Below, one piece after another: positions 44,366-56,172 of a stretch of DNA of 64,000 nt (positions are counted from its first letter, which is position 1; every line of letters starts with the position of its first letter). Location of the stretch: positions 132,220,150-132,284,149 of the forward strand of contig CM053026.1 of NCBI GenBank assembly GCA_028564925.1, given 5' to 3'. The notes beneath the pieces were generated by a model. That model was not told the DNA's origin. It saw nothing but the letters and a program-made list of their open reading frames with translations, and did no database searches. Both the position numbers and the translations under genes were made by a program. The stretch is from Lithobates sylvaticus. Lineage: Eukaryota > Chordata > Amphibia > Anura > Ranidae.

Positions 44366-45589
44366 TTAACCACCTGAGACCCAGTATACGTCATATGACG
44401 TCTTTTTGGTCTCAGGGGTATATCTGAATGATGCCTGTAGCTACAGACATCATTCAGATATTGCCGGTTTCAGCCGGCGATTCCCTGCACCATAAGAACG
44501 ATCATAGCGGCTGTTCCGCCGCTTGATCGTTCTTACGGGCGGCGGGAGGGGACGCCCCCCCCCCTCCCGCCGCCCTCCGGTGCTTCTACCGACTCACCGC
44601 TTCCATCGGTGAGTCGGACTCGGGATCCGCCGGCACCGGATGATGATCATAGAGATTTCCGGCGGACCAGATGGTCGCCGGAGTCTCTATGATCGTTCGG
44701 AGGCCGGGCGCGATGTTATGACGTCACGCCCGGCCTCTGCATTCAAAAAACGGCGCCGCCTCCGATGGGAAGCGGTGATCGTTTTTTTTTTTTTTTTTTT
44801 TTGATTTTAGGCTTCCCAGCCTAGAGGTGAGATGTGGGGTCTTATTGACCCCATATCTCACTGTAAATAGGTCCGATCATGTAATATTCCTATTACAAGG
44901 GATGTTTACATTCCTTGTAATAGGAATAAAAGTAATCAAATATTTTATTTATTTTTTTTTAAAGTTGTTGAACTAAAAAAATAAAGTAAAATGAACAATA
45001 AAAAGAAAAAAAAAAATTTAAAGCGCCCTGTCCCCGCGAGCTCGTACGCAGAAGCGAACGCATACGTAAGTCCTGCCCACATATGAAAACGGTGTTCAAA
45101 CCACACATGTGAGGTATCGCCGCGAACGTTAGAGCGAGAGCAATAATTCTAGCCCTAGACCTCCTCTGTAACTCAAAATATGTAACCAGTAAAAAATGTT
45201 AAAGCGTCGACTATGGGGATTTTTAAATACCAAAGTTTGGCGCCATTCCACAAGCGCATGCTTTTTTGAAGCGTGACATGTTGGGTATCTATTTACTCGG
45301 CGTATCTTCATCTTTCACATTATGCAAAAAAATTGGGCTAACTTTACTGTTTTGTTTTTTTTTTAAAGCAGGAAACTGTTTTTTTTCTGAAAAAAACGCG
45401 TTCGAAAAATTGCTGCGCAAATACCGTGCGAGATAAAAAGTTGCAACGACCGCCATTGTATTCTTTAGGGTCTTTGCTAAAAAAACATATATAATGTTTG
45501 GGGGTTCTATGTAATTTTCTAGCAAAAAAATTTGGAATTTTACATGTAGGAGAGAAATGTCAGAATTGGCCTGGGTCTCAGGTGGTTAA
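44366..45589. mobile_element. TTAA-flanked non-autonomous element (CCACCTGAGACCC ends)
   Basis: 1224 bp between TTAA sites 44366-44369 and 45586-45589. The left end CCACCTGAGACCCAG and right end CTGGGTCTCAGGTGG are exact inverted repeats. The interior holds nested hairpins: ATGACGTC...GACGTCAC (about 44397-44727), CCGATGGAAGCGG-type blocks, and GTAATAGGAAT palindromes (about 44880-44930). It is not coding, although one short frame is shared with the old copy at 39147. Confidence 0.85.
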
Positions 45590-46915
45590 ATTAGACTATA
45601 AAAATGTAACTGCTTTTTATATGTTGTACTGGTGCTAATTCAGTCTTATTGTATTCATAAGAAATACGCTTGTGGCATTATGACACTGCAGTTTGCACAA
45701 AGTTCCCACACATTACTTCAATGTCACCACAGAAAATTTTAACTTAACCATCTTGCATGACAGCAGTGTATTTGAATCAACATATTTTTTGCATGCCGTA
45801 AATTGCTACAATAAAGGTTTCATGCAGGTTATGAACATCTGGACAATTAGTCAATGTTTCACACCACCTCCTGCTTTGTATCATTACAGTCAATCTGTTA
45901 AGTCTCTTCTGTGTACTGCATGCTACAAACATTCAGAAAATACCTCCTGTAATCAAAATAAATGTGGAACTATTTTTCACTGAGTATAATAAATATGTTA
46001 TAAAAAGAAATGTAAGTAAACTTGTTAGAAGGCAAATGGTGGGGCTGTCACTGCTGACTTCTTTCTGAAAAGTACCGTTGCAGAGTCATTTAAAGATTCA
46101 AGACTTGATTGGTTGCATTATTGTGGCTTCTATCTGGACTACAGGCTTTGGGTAGTGGGGTTTGTAATCAAAGTATTAGAAGCACGCATAGTGAAATGGT
46201 GAAACTTAAATAAAAGCTGCACAGTTGGCTTTCATCCACAGGCACCCCCACAAAAGCAATTTTTAGGGAAAAGAGAACTAACCTTTTAATTGTATATGTT
46301 TTAAAGTTAAAAAATAGTTTTGCCTCTGGGACATGTTCAACAAAGATGATTACCAGACCCCTATTGGTCTACAAAACTTGCATTAATTTCTACATGGGTT
46401 TGAATTGGCAAAGTCTTCCATTGCTTCATCAATAAAAGTTCAAAAAATTTATTAAGCAGATATATTTAATATTAGGATGAAAACTTATGTTTAAATATCT
46501 TACTGTTTTTTTTGTAGTTTAGTTTATCCCCAGCATCACTCCATACAATTCTCTCCTGGCAGAAACACATGTGAGCTTTGCTAGACCATTGCTGAGTGAA
46601 CAGTGTTTCCACAAAGATGGTAGCAGTCCTTTTCTGCAGTTTACTGCCTGGGGAAAAGTGTTAGGACAGATACTGGGGATCGGCTGAGCTCAATAATTGT
46701 AGGGCATTTAAAAGAAGTTTATGCTCTCTTCAGAAACTGACACATCCTGGTTGCCTGCTGGACATGCTGGTTCCTCTCACCAGCCCCTATGTCACTACAG
46801 GATGCAGTTCTGATGTAAGGTTGGCAGGAGAAACCTATAACACAGTGGAAGACCAGAAATCAGACACTTCAGGAGGTATTGTAAAGGGGGAAATAGGCTA
46901 AATATAGGGTACCTC
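45590..46915. other. No recognised gene
   Basis: Apparently unique AT-rich DNA, apart from an 85-bp block (about 46212-46300) that recurs at 48010-48095. The 96-codon frame at 45693-45983 has no known motif. Confidence 0.3.
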
Positions 46916-46929
46916 ATCCATAAAATACA

Positions 46930-47440
46930 TAACCAAAAAAAAAAAACAGAACCTAACGGACTTTACTGGTACCAAAAAAGAAACAGTCAGGCATTTTTAT
47001 AAAAAATTAATTTTTATTACAAAGTATTAAAAAACATCATAAAAATATGAAAAGAGTACTCAAATTGGATGGTACAAGACAAATAATAGAACTACAGCAG
47101 TGGATCTGTGCTATATGTTCCAAGAAGTCAAGGCGTTTCACATCTAACCACTTCCTCTGGACCTCATTGTCTTGATAGCAAAGACCATTGATCTATCCAA
47201 AAGAGAAAAAGCAATAAATGAATATTTAGCACATAGCAGGAAATCATCATTTGTGCAAACATACTGTGCCCACCAAATCAACTCACATGTCACCCCAAGA
47301 GCACAACACAAGGATGGTGGTACTATATTCGGCACAGAACAAATGCCCACAACAATATGGCTAAGATAGCCCATAAAAATAGCCCAATACAAGAAGAGCA
47401 AAGATAAGTAAGCGGGTACTTCCCATATTAGCAAACCAGT
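46930..47440 (-). mobile_element. Possible PLE 3' end
   Basis: On the - strand a degenerate hammerhead-like region (47131-47165: CAGAGGA, then GAAACGCC) is followed by an AT-rich stretch with AATAAAAATTAATTTTT (about 47000) and an A-rich end, as in the other PLE 3' regions. No protein is visible. Confidence 0.35.
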
Positions 47441-47516
47441 ATAAGTTATGAGGGTATCGGTACACTCCAGGAAGTTTGTAATTGTCTTACACCTACAGCA
47501 GAAACTTTATTCAACT

Positions 47517-48004
47517 TTAACTTTTTCCCGACCAGCAGCCGCAGTTATACTGCGGCATGTTGGCTCTCCTGCGCGAATCGCCATCATCGAGCGCATACAC
47601 GAGCGCTCTGTGGGCGCAATAACTTTTGCGCAAACCAATCAATATATACTAATTGGGATTTTTTACCAAAAATATGTAGAAGAATACATATTGGCCTAAA
47701 CTGAGGAAGAAATTAGTTTATTTAAATTTTTTGGGGATATTCATTATAGCAAAAAGTCAAAAATATTGTTTTTTTTTTTTCAAAATTATCACTCTTTTTT
47801 TGTTTATAGCGCAAAAAAAAAATGCAGAGGTAATAAAATACCACCAAAAGAAAGCTCTATTGGTGGGAAAAAAAAAGACATCAATTTATTTTTGGTACCA
47901 CGCCGCAAGACTGCGCAATTGTCAGTTAAAACTACGCAGTGCCATATTGCAAAAAATGGCCTGGTCAGGAAGTGGGTAAATCCTCCAGGGGCTGAAGTGG
48001 TTAA
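47517..48004 (+). mobile_element. Non-autonomous piggyBac-type element, copy 2 (short)
   Basis: 488 bp between TTAA sites. It shares AACTTTTGCGCAAACC, AAAAATATGTAGAAGAATAC and the CAATTGTCAGTTAAA blocks with copy 1. The right end is CAGGGGCTGAAGTGG. The left end is more diverged (CTTTTTCCCGACC). No coding is seen. Confidence 0.8.
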
Positions 48005-48095
48005 TCAAACTTGCACAGTTGGCTTTCATCCATAGGCATCCTCACAAAAGCAGTTTTTAGGGAAAAGTGAACTAACTCTTTAATTGAATCTGCCT

Positions 48096-48619
48096 ACTTA
48101 AAAAAAATGAAATAGGGCAAGAGCATCTCCATTTAGGAGAACCACTTTAAGCCTTGTTATTGAACATAGAATATCACAGATGAGGAAGGTACTGGACACA
48201 TTATGTCTTCTTGAAGATGTCCGCTTATATAGAGTTATGGAGTGGAATGCTTTAAAAGGCATTTGCCTGACTTTGAATTCCCACACAACAGTTTATACTG
48301 TGTGTTGGCAAACCACAAAAGGAAAAAATCACGGCAGACAAATTTACAATTTAAAATTGTATTAAACCCAAAAGCAAAGATTTATTAAATTGAAGCTTAC
48401 CAATTCTTGGATGTGATAGCTGCATTCGTTTGTTTTTTTTTAGGCTTTCTTTCTTCTATTTTCATCTGGTCATCTGGCCAGCAAGTCTGTTGTTTTTCAA
48501 AAGAATAAGCTCTCTTGCATATTGGCCAGCAAGTCTGCTGAAGATCAGGCCTGGAGGCTCACAGTACAGGGTCTGGCTGGTACAGGAAGGAGACATCCAT
48601 GTACACAGGGACACTGTGA
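48096..48619. other. No recognised gene
   Basis: GTCATCTGGCCAGCAAGTCTG and a variant 50 bp later (GGCCAGCAAGTCTGCTG) form a short tandem (about 48470-48540). Nothing else is recognised. Confidence 0.3.
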
Positions 48620-49530
48620 TTAACTACTTCAGCCCTGGAAGGATTTACCCCCCTTCCTGACCAGAGCGTTTTTTGCGATTCGTCACTGTGTCACTTTAAC
48701 TGACAATTGTGCGGTCATGCGATGTGGCTCCCAAACAAAATTGACGTCCTTTTTTTACCACAAATAGAGCTTTTTTTGAAAAAAACACATTATTTTTTAC
48801 TTTTTGCTATAATGAATATCCCCCAAAAATATATAAACATTTTTTTTTTCCTCAGTTTAGGCCAATACGTATTCTTCTACATATTTTTGGTAAAAATATT
48901 GCAATAAGCGTTTAATGATTGGTTTGCGCAAAAGTTATAGCGTCTACAAAATAGGGGATAGTTTTATGGCATTTTTTATTAATAATTGTTTTTACTAGTA
49001 ATGGCGGCGATCAGTGATTTTTATCATGACTGCGACATTATGGCGGACACATCGGACAATTTTGACACATTTTTGGGACCATTGGCATTAATACAGCGAT
49101 CAATGCTATTAAATTGCATTGATTACTGTAAAAATGTCAGTGGCAATGAAGGGGTTAACCACTAGGGGCGGGGAGGGGTTAAGTGTATCCTAGGGGCGTG
49201 TTTCTAACTGTCTGGGGGTGTGGCTGTGTGTGACACTACACTGATCCCTGCTCCTGATGACAGGGGGCAGACGATCAGTGTGCTGTCACTAGGCAGAACA
49301 GGGAGATGCTGTTTACATCCGCATCTCCCCATTCTTCAGCTCCGTGACATGATCGCGGGTATCCCCACAGCGATCGAGTCCGCGGGAGCCGCGGGCACAG
49401 GAACGGAGCTTGCGGCAGGCGCGTGTGCGAGCATGGTGGGAAATTCAAAGTAACGTACTGGTACGTTACTTTGCCCAGCCGTGCCATTCTGCCGACGTAT
49501 AAGTACAGGAGCCGGTCGGGAACCGGTTAA
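48620..49530 (-). mobile_element. Non-autonomous piggyBac-type element, copy 3
   Basis: 911 bp between TTAA sites 48620-48623 and 49527-49530. It is the reverse orientation of copy 1: CTACTTCAGCCC at the left, CACTTTAACTGACAATTGTG, GCCAATACGTATTCTTCTAC and GCGCAAAAGTTATAGCGTC blocks in order. At the right, hairpin GTAACGTAC.GGTACGTTAC (49453-49471) lies near the end CGGTCGGGAACCGG. Confidence 0.85.
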
Positions 49531-49656
49531 AGGCCTGAGAGAGATCCTGAAGATACTGTTGCTGTTTAACCCCTTTTTTGAGAGACTGTTCCGGTTTTGC
49601 TAGCTCAGGATGGTTTCCAGTCTGGAGTTCCCCTGAAGCTATATGTTCACATACTC

Positions 49657-49960
49657 TTAAGCCCCATACACGCAATCTGACTTTCCGACAGGAAATGTTG
49701 GATGTCAGGCTGTTGGCGGAAAATTTGACCATGTGTATGCTTCATCGGACTATTGTTGTCTGACTTTCCGCCAACAAATGTTGGCTAGCATGTTTTCAAA
49801 TTTTCCTCCAATAAATGTGTGTTGTCGGATTTTCCGATCGTGTGTACATAAGTCCGTTGGACAAAAGTCCAAAGTACAAATACGTATGCTCGGTAGCAGA
49901 AGCGGTCGGTCTTGTAAACTAGCGTTTGTAATGGAGAATTAACATTCGTGACGTGGCAAA
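49657..49960 (+). mobile_element. TTAA MITE related to 24803-25233, right end unclear
   Basis: It starts TTAAGCCCCATACACGC and repeats TTTCCG.CAACAAATGTTGG and CGGATTTTCCGATCGTGTGT blocks like the MITE at 24803. It continues past the point where that copy ends (GTTGGACAAAAGTCCAAAGT) and has no visible right TTAA end. Confidence 0.6.
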
Positions 49961-50427
49961 TCATGAAATCTCCAAATGCACCAGTTGCAGTTTACATATT
50001 TATTATCGTGTTATGCATCTGCGTGCGCCGGTTTGCATATTCAATCAATGATTTTTCCGTTGATGTTCCATTGAGGTGTGAACTGGCACAGCGCATTTGT
50101 CTTAGTAAATCACCCCCACTGTGTTCATCCAGGAAAGGAAGGGGGCTGCTAAATACATGTTTGGAAGGGGACAATAAGGGTGGAGGATTTTAGCAGCCAG
50201 TGCAGCAAGGATGTGGAGGGGCAGGAAGAAGTGGGAGAAAGGGCAGAGAATCTGCAGTGAGTAAATAGCTCTGATCAGCGGCTTTCGGGCGATAGAGTCA
50301 GCCATCTTGAATCTAATATGGGTGAGTTCCCCACCACATTTAATTAATTGTTTGATGTCCACAAAGATGGAAAAGATGATGTGGACTGTATTAAGGCTAG
50401 GCTAGGGGACCTGGAAGATGCAATAAT

Positions 50428-51840
50428 GTGAAAGTGTGTGGTATTCCAAAAAATATAAAACCTGCTATCCTAAGAAAATATTTCAGTAAATTACTTTCCA
50501 ATTTTCCGTCTGACATGCCTCCCTCAGAGCTGATCATTAATTGCATCCACAGGCTGCCGAAACCTGCACACCTGCCTCATAAAATTTTTAGAGATACATT
50601 AGTCCACATGCATTTTTATCACCACTTAAGGACCGCCTCCTGTAGATTTACGTCAGCAGAATGGCACGGCTGGGCATAAGCACGTACCGGTACGTCCTCC
50701 TTTAAGTGCCCAGCCGTGGGTCGCGCGAGCGCCACCGGTGGCACGCTCGTGGCCCGGTCCTGAGCTCCGTGACCGCGGCTGCGGGACCAGCAGACCCGAT
50801 CGCCGCTGGTGTCCCGCGATCGGGTCACAGAGCTGAAGAACGGGGAGAGATCTGTGTAAACAAACCTCTCCCTGTGCTTCCTACACTGCCTGTCACTGAT
50901 CGGCTGTTCCCTATCATCGGGAAAGCCGATCAGTGACATCAGACGTAAAGCCACGCCCCCTACTGTAAAAAAAAAAACACACACACATCACACTAACCCC
51001 TCCCCGCCCCCTAGTGGTTAACTCCTTCACTGTCATTTACATAGGAATCAGTGCATTTAAATAGCACTGATTTCTGTATAAATGACAATGGTCCCAAAAA
51101 TGTGTCAAAAATGTGCAAAGCGTCTGCCATAATGTCACAGTCACAATAAAAATCGCTGATCGCCGCCATTACTAGTAAAAAATAAAAATATTAATAAAAA
51201 TGCTATAAAACTATCCCATATTTTGTAAACGCTATAACTTTTGTGCAAACCAATCAATAATCGCTAATTGCGATTTTTTTTAACAAAAATATGTAGAAGA
51301 ATACGTATCGGCCTAAACTGAGGAAAAAAAATGTTTTTTTATATATTTTTTGGGGATATTTATTATAGCAAAAAGTAAAAAATAATGAATTTTTTTCAAA
51401 ATTGTCGCTCTACTTTTGTTTATAGCGCAAAAAATAAAAACTGCAGGGGCGATCAAATACCACTAAAAGACAGCTCTATTTGTAGGAAAAAAAGGACGCC
51501 AATTTTGTTTGGGAGTCACCTCGCATGACCGCGCAATAGTCAGTTAAAGCGACGCAGTGCCGAATCGCAAAAAAGGGCCTGATCCTTTGGCTGCAATTTG
51601 GTCCGGGGCTTAAGTGGTTAAGAAGAAGCTACTTTGGGCAACCAGGAATTTGGTCGATATCCCTAAACAGTACACACGTTTAGTTCTATTCTGATCTCTC
51701 CCAATACCTTCGGCTACAACAGAAAAGTCTCTTGACAATCACAAAACCATTGTGTAACCATAGTATACCTCATAGAAGGGGTTACCAGGTAAAGCTAATT
51801 TTAAAGATGGGAAAAACACACAGTTAAATCTCTTGATGAG
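50428..51840 (+). pseudogene. L1-type ORF1 remnant, C-terminal half
   Basis: The first piece (50428-50617) reads KVCGIPKNIKPAILRKYFSKLL, then ELIINCIHRLPKPAHLPHKI and DTLVHMHFYH, the RRM-like domain of L1 ORF1. The piggyBac-type MITE interrupts it. After 51622 it goes on, with frame changes, as KLLWATRNLVDIPKQYTRLV, DLSQYLRLQQKSLLTIT and YQVKLILKMG, the C-terminal domain. The closest relative in the window is ORF1 of the - strand L1 (IHRLPKQSHLPDNI). Not functional. Confidence 0.75.
50618..51621 (+). mobile_element. Non-autonomous piggyBac-type element, copy 4 (inside L1 ORF1)
   Basis: About 1004 bp. The right end GGGGCTTAAGTGG with TTAA (51618-51621) is clear; the left end (CACCACTTAAGGACC) has ATCA where TTAA is expected. 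A palindrome GCACGTACCGGTACGT lies near the left end (about 50679-50694). The inner blocks are those of copy 1. It interrupts ORF1 of the L1 in mid-domain, which confirms both ends. Confidence 0.85.
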
Positions 51841-53280
51841 GGCCTCTCCCTATTGAGAGAATAATAGATAACTGACCCCTCTGAAAACTTTGCAATCCTC
51901 TTCCTCAAAATGCCTTGATCCAGAGTGGAATGTGTCAGGTAGGGATGAGCCGAACACCCCCCTGTTCGGTTCGAACCAGAACCTGCGAACAGGCCTAAAG
52001 CTCGTGTGAACTTTAGAACCCTATTAAAGTCTATGGGACTCGAACGTTCAAAATCAAAAGTGCTAATTTTAAAGGCTAATATGCAAGTTATTGTCATAAA
52101 AAGTGTTTGGGGACCTGGGTCCTGCCCCAGGGGACATGTATCAATGCAAAAAAAAGTTTTAAAAACTGACGTTTTTTTAGGAGCAGTGATTTTAATAATG
52201 CTTAAAGTGAAACAATAAAAGTGTAATATTCCTTTAAATTTCGTACCTGGGGGGGTGTGTATAGTATGCATGTAAAGGGGCGCATGTTTCCCATGCTTAG
52301 AACTGTCCCTGCACAAAGTGTCATTTTTGCAGGAAAAAAAGCTATTTAAAATCACTCGCGGCTATAATGAATTGCCGGCTCCCGTAATACAGAGAACAGT
52401 CATTCATTGAAAGTCATTTATAAAAAATTAAAATAAAATAAAAAAGCGTGGGGGTTCCCCCAAATTCAATTACCAGGCCCTTCAAGTCTGCTATGGATAT
52501 TAAGGGGAACCCTGCGTCAAATAAAAAAAAAATGATGTGGGGTCCCCCCTAAATATCCATACCAGACCCTTAAGGTCTGGGATGGATTTTAAGGGTAACC
52601 CCACACCAAAAAAAAAAAAATGGCGTGGGGCCCCCCTCAAAATCCATACCAGACCCTTATCTGAGCAAGCAACCTGGCAGGCCGCAGGAAAAGAGGGGGG
52701 GACGAGAGCCCCCCCTCCCTCCTGAACCGTACCAGGCCACATGCCCTCAACTTTGGGAGGATGCTTTGGGGGTCTGTGACCCCTCAAAGCACCATGTCCC
52801 CATGTTGATGGGGAAAAGGGCCTCTTCCCCACAACCCTGGCCATTGGTTGTGGGGGTCTGCGGGCGGGGGGCTTATCGGAATCTGGAAGCCCCCTTTAAC
52901 AAGGGGACCCCCAGATCCCAGCCTCCCCCCCTGTGTGAAATGGTAAGGGGGTACAAAAGTACCCCTACCATTTCACCAAAAAAGTGACAAAAATGTTAAA
53001 AATGACAGGAGACGGTCTTTGACAATTCCTTTATTAAAATCTTCTTTCATCTTCTTTCTTCTGGTCTTCTTCCTTTCTTCATCCTTCGGTTTCTTCATCT
53101 TCTTCTTCCATCTTCTTCTTTCTTCTTCCATCTTCTTCTTCTTCTTCCTCCGATCCGCTTCTTGCTCTGGTCTTCTCGTCCGGCATCTTCTTCCACGGCA
53201 TCCGCGTCTTTTCTTCTGTGTCGGGCCGCTCCGCGCAATGGGAGGCTCCCGCTGTGTGAGGCTTCGCTCCGTCTGACAGC

Positions 53281-53585
53281 TCTTTTATAACGGAGGGCGG
53301 GGCCACTTGGTGTCCCCGCCCCCCTCTGACGCACGGGGACGTCATGGGGACTTCCCTATGGCTTTACCCATGACATTAGATGGGGGCGGGGGCCGTCCGC
53401 CCCCCTCTGACGTCATGGAGAAAGCCATAGGGAAGTCCCCATGACATCTCTGTGTGCCAGAGGGGGGCGGGGTCGCCGTCCCCGCCCCCTCTAAAGTCAT
53501 GGGGAAAGCCATAGGGAAGTCCCCATGACGTCCCCGTGCGTCAGAGGGGGCGGGGTCACCAGGTGGCCCGCCCTCCGTTATAAAA
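53281..53585. promoter_or_regulatory. Two outward-facing TATA boxes near the centre of the palindrome
   Basis: TTATAAAAGAGCTGTCAGAC occurs at about 53578 on the + strand and its mirror at about 53290 on the - strand, each just outside GC-rich sequence. AATAAA follows about 250 bp downstream in each arm (about 53829 +, about 53035 -). This looks like two divergent minimal transcription units. It is inferred from boxes only; there is no proof of transcription. Confidence 0.35.
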
Positions 53586-53697
53586 GAGCTGTCAGACGGA
53601 GCGAAGCCTCACATAGCGGGAGCCTCCCATTGAGCGGAGTGGCCCGACACAGAAGAAAAGACGCCGAAGCCGTGGAAGAAGACGCCGGACGAGAAGA

Positions 53698-53825
53698 CCA
53701 GAGCAAGAAGCGGATCGGAGGAAGAAGAAGAAGAAGATGAAGAAGAAGAAGATGGAAGAAGAAGATGAAGAAACCGAAGGATGAAGAAAGGAAGAAGACC
53801 AGAAGAAAGAAGATGAAAGAAGATT
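53698..53825 (+). repeat. GAA/GAAGAT-rich purine tract in the right arm (mirror at 53040-53155)
   Basis: About 125 bp of nearly pure purine, GAAGAAGAAGAT-type, with the pyrimidine mirror in the left arm. Confidence 0.9.
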
Positions 53826-55409
53826 TTAATAAAGGAATTGTCAAAGACCGTCTCCTGTAATTTTTAAAATTTTTTTCACTTTTTTGGTGAAATGGTAGGG
53901 GTACTTTTGTACCCCCTTACCATTTCACACAGGGGGGGGATGCCGGGATCTGGGGGTCCCCTTGTTAAAGGGGGCTTCCAGATTCCGATAAGCCCCCCGC
54001 CCGCAGACCCCCACAACCAATGGCCAGGGTTGTGGGGAAGAGACCCTTGTCCCCATCAACATGGGGACATGGTGCTTTGAGGGGTAACAGACCCCCAAAG
54101 CATCCTCCCAATGTTGAGGGCATGTGGCCTGGTATGGTTCAGGAGGAGGGGGGGCGCTCTCGTCCCCCCCTCTTTTCCTGCGGCCTGCCAGGTTGCGTGC
54201 TCGGATAAGGGTCTGGTATGGATTTTGAGGGGGACCCCACGCCATTTTTTTTTTTTTTTGGTGTGGGGTTCCCCTTAAAATCCATCCCAGACCTAAGGGG
54301 CCGGGTATGGATATTTAGGGGGGACCCCACGTCATTTTTTTTTAAAAAATTTGACACAGGGTTCCCCTTAATATCCATAGCAGACCTGAAGGGCCTGGTA
54401 ATTGAATTTGGGGGAACCCCCACGCTTTTTTTTTTTTTTTTTTTTATCAATGACTTTCAATGAATGACTGTTCTCTGTATTACGGGAGCTGACAATTCAT
54501 TATAGCCGCGAGTGATTTTAAATAGCTTTTTTTCCTGCAAAAATGACACTTTGTGCAGGGACAGTTCTAAGCACGGGAAACATGCAACCCTTCACAGGCA
54601 TACTATACACACCCCCCAGGTACTAAATTTAAAGGAATATTACACTTTTATTGTTTCACTTTAAGCATTATTAAAATGCTCCTGAAAAAACTGCAGTTTT
54701 TAAAACTTTTTTTTGCATTGATCCATGTCCCCTGGGGCAGGACCCAGGTCCCCAAACACTTTTTATGACAATAACTTGCATATAGGCTTTTAAAATTAGC
54801 ACTTTAGATTTCTCCCATAGACTTTTACAGGGTGCTAATTGTTCGCTGTTCGCTGAACAGGTGAACAGGCAATTTTTGAGTCGAACATGAGTTTGACTCG
54901 AACTCGAAGCTTATCCCTAGTGTCAGGACACAACATGGAAATGATTACTTATCTCTAGTGCTTACTGGTCTATATTCCATATATTAGCTCAATACACCCT
55001 GGAGGTATCTCCTGTTTGCGGGACTATAGCTGTTATCCCCCATGGAAAACATTGCCGTTTTTACTGTTCTTACCCTTATTTTTATTATTACTGTATTATA
55101 ATATGTAAACTCTTGTTCTTGGTTGCTTGTTGTGACCTTTTTGCTTGTTCCGATTCTCTCAGCCAAAGATACCAGCCATGTGACCATTACTTTCTTACTC
55201 TCCATCTCCAAGTGCCTATGCAAGCAATAACACTGGCTCCATCAACGATCCTTTGATGCTACCTAATCTGATGACAAGAGCCTTGTTCACAGTATCCTCT
55301 GAGTTAAAGTGGCCAAATTTCCTTATGCAAAACCTCCACCATCCCACTCCACTGGGTGTGCGAAAGTGAGCATGCAGTACCACATTGTCCAGGTTCTTAA
55401 AGTCCGTGT

Positions 55410-56095
55410 GTGTCTATGACATATGGCGGTGCCAACATTCCGCTGAGCAGAACCTTACCTTCCACACTTCATTTCACTTATTCGCGAATAGACCTATACA
55501 TAGTAGATATGTTTCTCCTTCAAAATGTCTCTAAATTTAAGATCCACCCCACCACAAGGTCTGATCATGCAACAGTATCTGTTATTATAGGAGGGACGTG
55601 TAGCAGAGAGTGCGTAAATTTATGGCGCAATAATACCTTCTTAATGGCCCAACTAACTGCAGCTCATATACAAAACCATTTGTAGGAGTTTTTTGCAGAT
55701 CCCTTTTGTTATACAGTATGGAATACATCTAAATCCTATGTAAGCAGTGTTCTGTTGAAACTGAGTGTTCATGCTAAACAGCAAAGGACACAACAGCTGA
55801 ATAGTGTTCTGGCTACTATAGGGAGGCTAGAGGAGTCAAACAAAAAGACCCTTTCAAATATCAATAGCAATAAGTTGTCCCAGGCTAGACATGAACTATG
55901 TACTATTTCCACACAACAAGCCTGACATTTATGCATTTTACAAGCTAACTTTTATTCCAAAGGCAGTAAAGCAGGCAAACTTCTAGCTGCCCAAATTATG
56001 AGTCACTCTATTAAACAGATTATATCTTATATTTTACATCCCCTAAATGGTATGAAATTGCATGATACTCAAGAAATAGACAGCAATTGATCAAT
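55410..56095 (+). pseudogene. L1-type ORF2 remnant, endonuclease end and linker
   Basis: A 91-codon frame (55410-55685) reads STLHFTYSRIDLYIVDMFLL, HPTTRSDHATVSVIIGG and CVNLWRNNTFLM, the last part of the L1 endonuclease with the conserved SDH (about 55557). The linker towards the RT follows in broken frames to 56095, and its continuation FNAPFSAKEIYGVIHSLNKALSPD is found at about 56172-56238, after the piggyBac scrap. The RT is missing. Confidence 0.75.
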
Positions 56096-56172
56096 TTAAC
56101 CACTTCAATACAGGCTTTTAAACACCCTTCCTTACCAGACCAATTTTTAGCTTTCAGCGCTCTCACACTTTG
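56096..56172 (-). mobile_element. 77-bp isolated piggyBac end
   Basis: TTAACCACTTCAATACAGG and the following bases match the left end of the full piggyBac element (56247-56322) almost exactly, then pass abruptly into L1 coding sequence at 56173. It is in the same orientation as the full element and 75 bp from it. Confidence 0.85.

Larger units (their letters stand above)
46212..48095. repeat. 85-bp direct repeat pair (46212-46300 and 48010-48095)
   Basis: GCACAGTTGGCTTTCATCCA and the following 65 bp (CAAAAGCA.TTTTTAGGGAAAAG.GAACTAAC) occur twice in the same orientation with a few differences. The second copy directly follows the TTAA element 47517-48004. Confidence 0.8.
51940..54919. mobile_element. 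Palindromic (foldback) hAT derivative, 2980 bp, perfect 8-bp target duplication
   Basis: GTGTCAGG stands directly before (51932-51939) and after (54920-54927). The termini are TAGGGATGAGCCGAACACCC and a diverged ...GCTTATCCCTA. Almost the whole element is two inverted arms of about 1.4 kb around a centre near 53430. The outer 420 bp of each arm match the right end of the hAT transposon at 12270-12693. No transposase is present, so it depends on another hAT. The arms carry GA-rich tracts and mirrored TATA and AATAAA boxes. Confidence 0.9.

Noticed and set aside
39425-45311. Similar short frames in 39425-39694 (+) and 45129-45311 (-), as if a small conserved protein
   Set aside because: Both lie in copies of one TTAA element family. 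The similarity follows from DNA homology, and the frames have stops or different ends. No sign of selection on the protein can be seen.
53079-53740. Arg/Lys/Glu-rich frames in the foldback element
   Set aside because: They arise from the GAA-rich tract, exist in mirrored form in both arms and in more than one frame, and start upstream of the TATA box.
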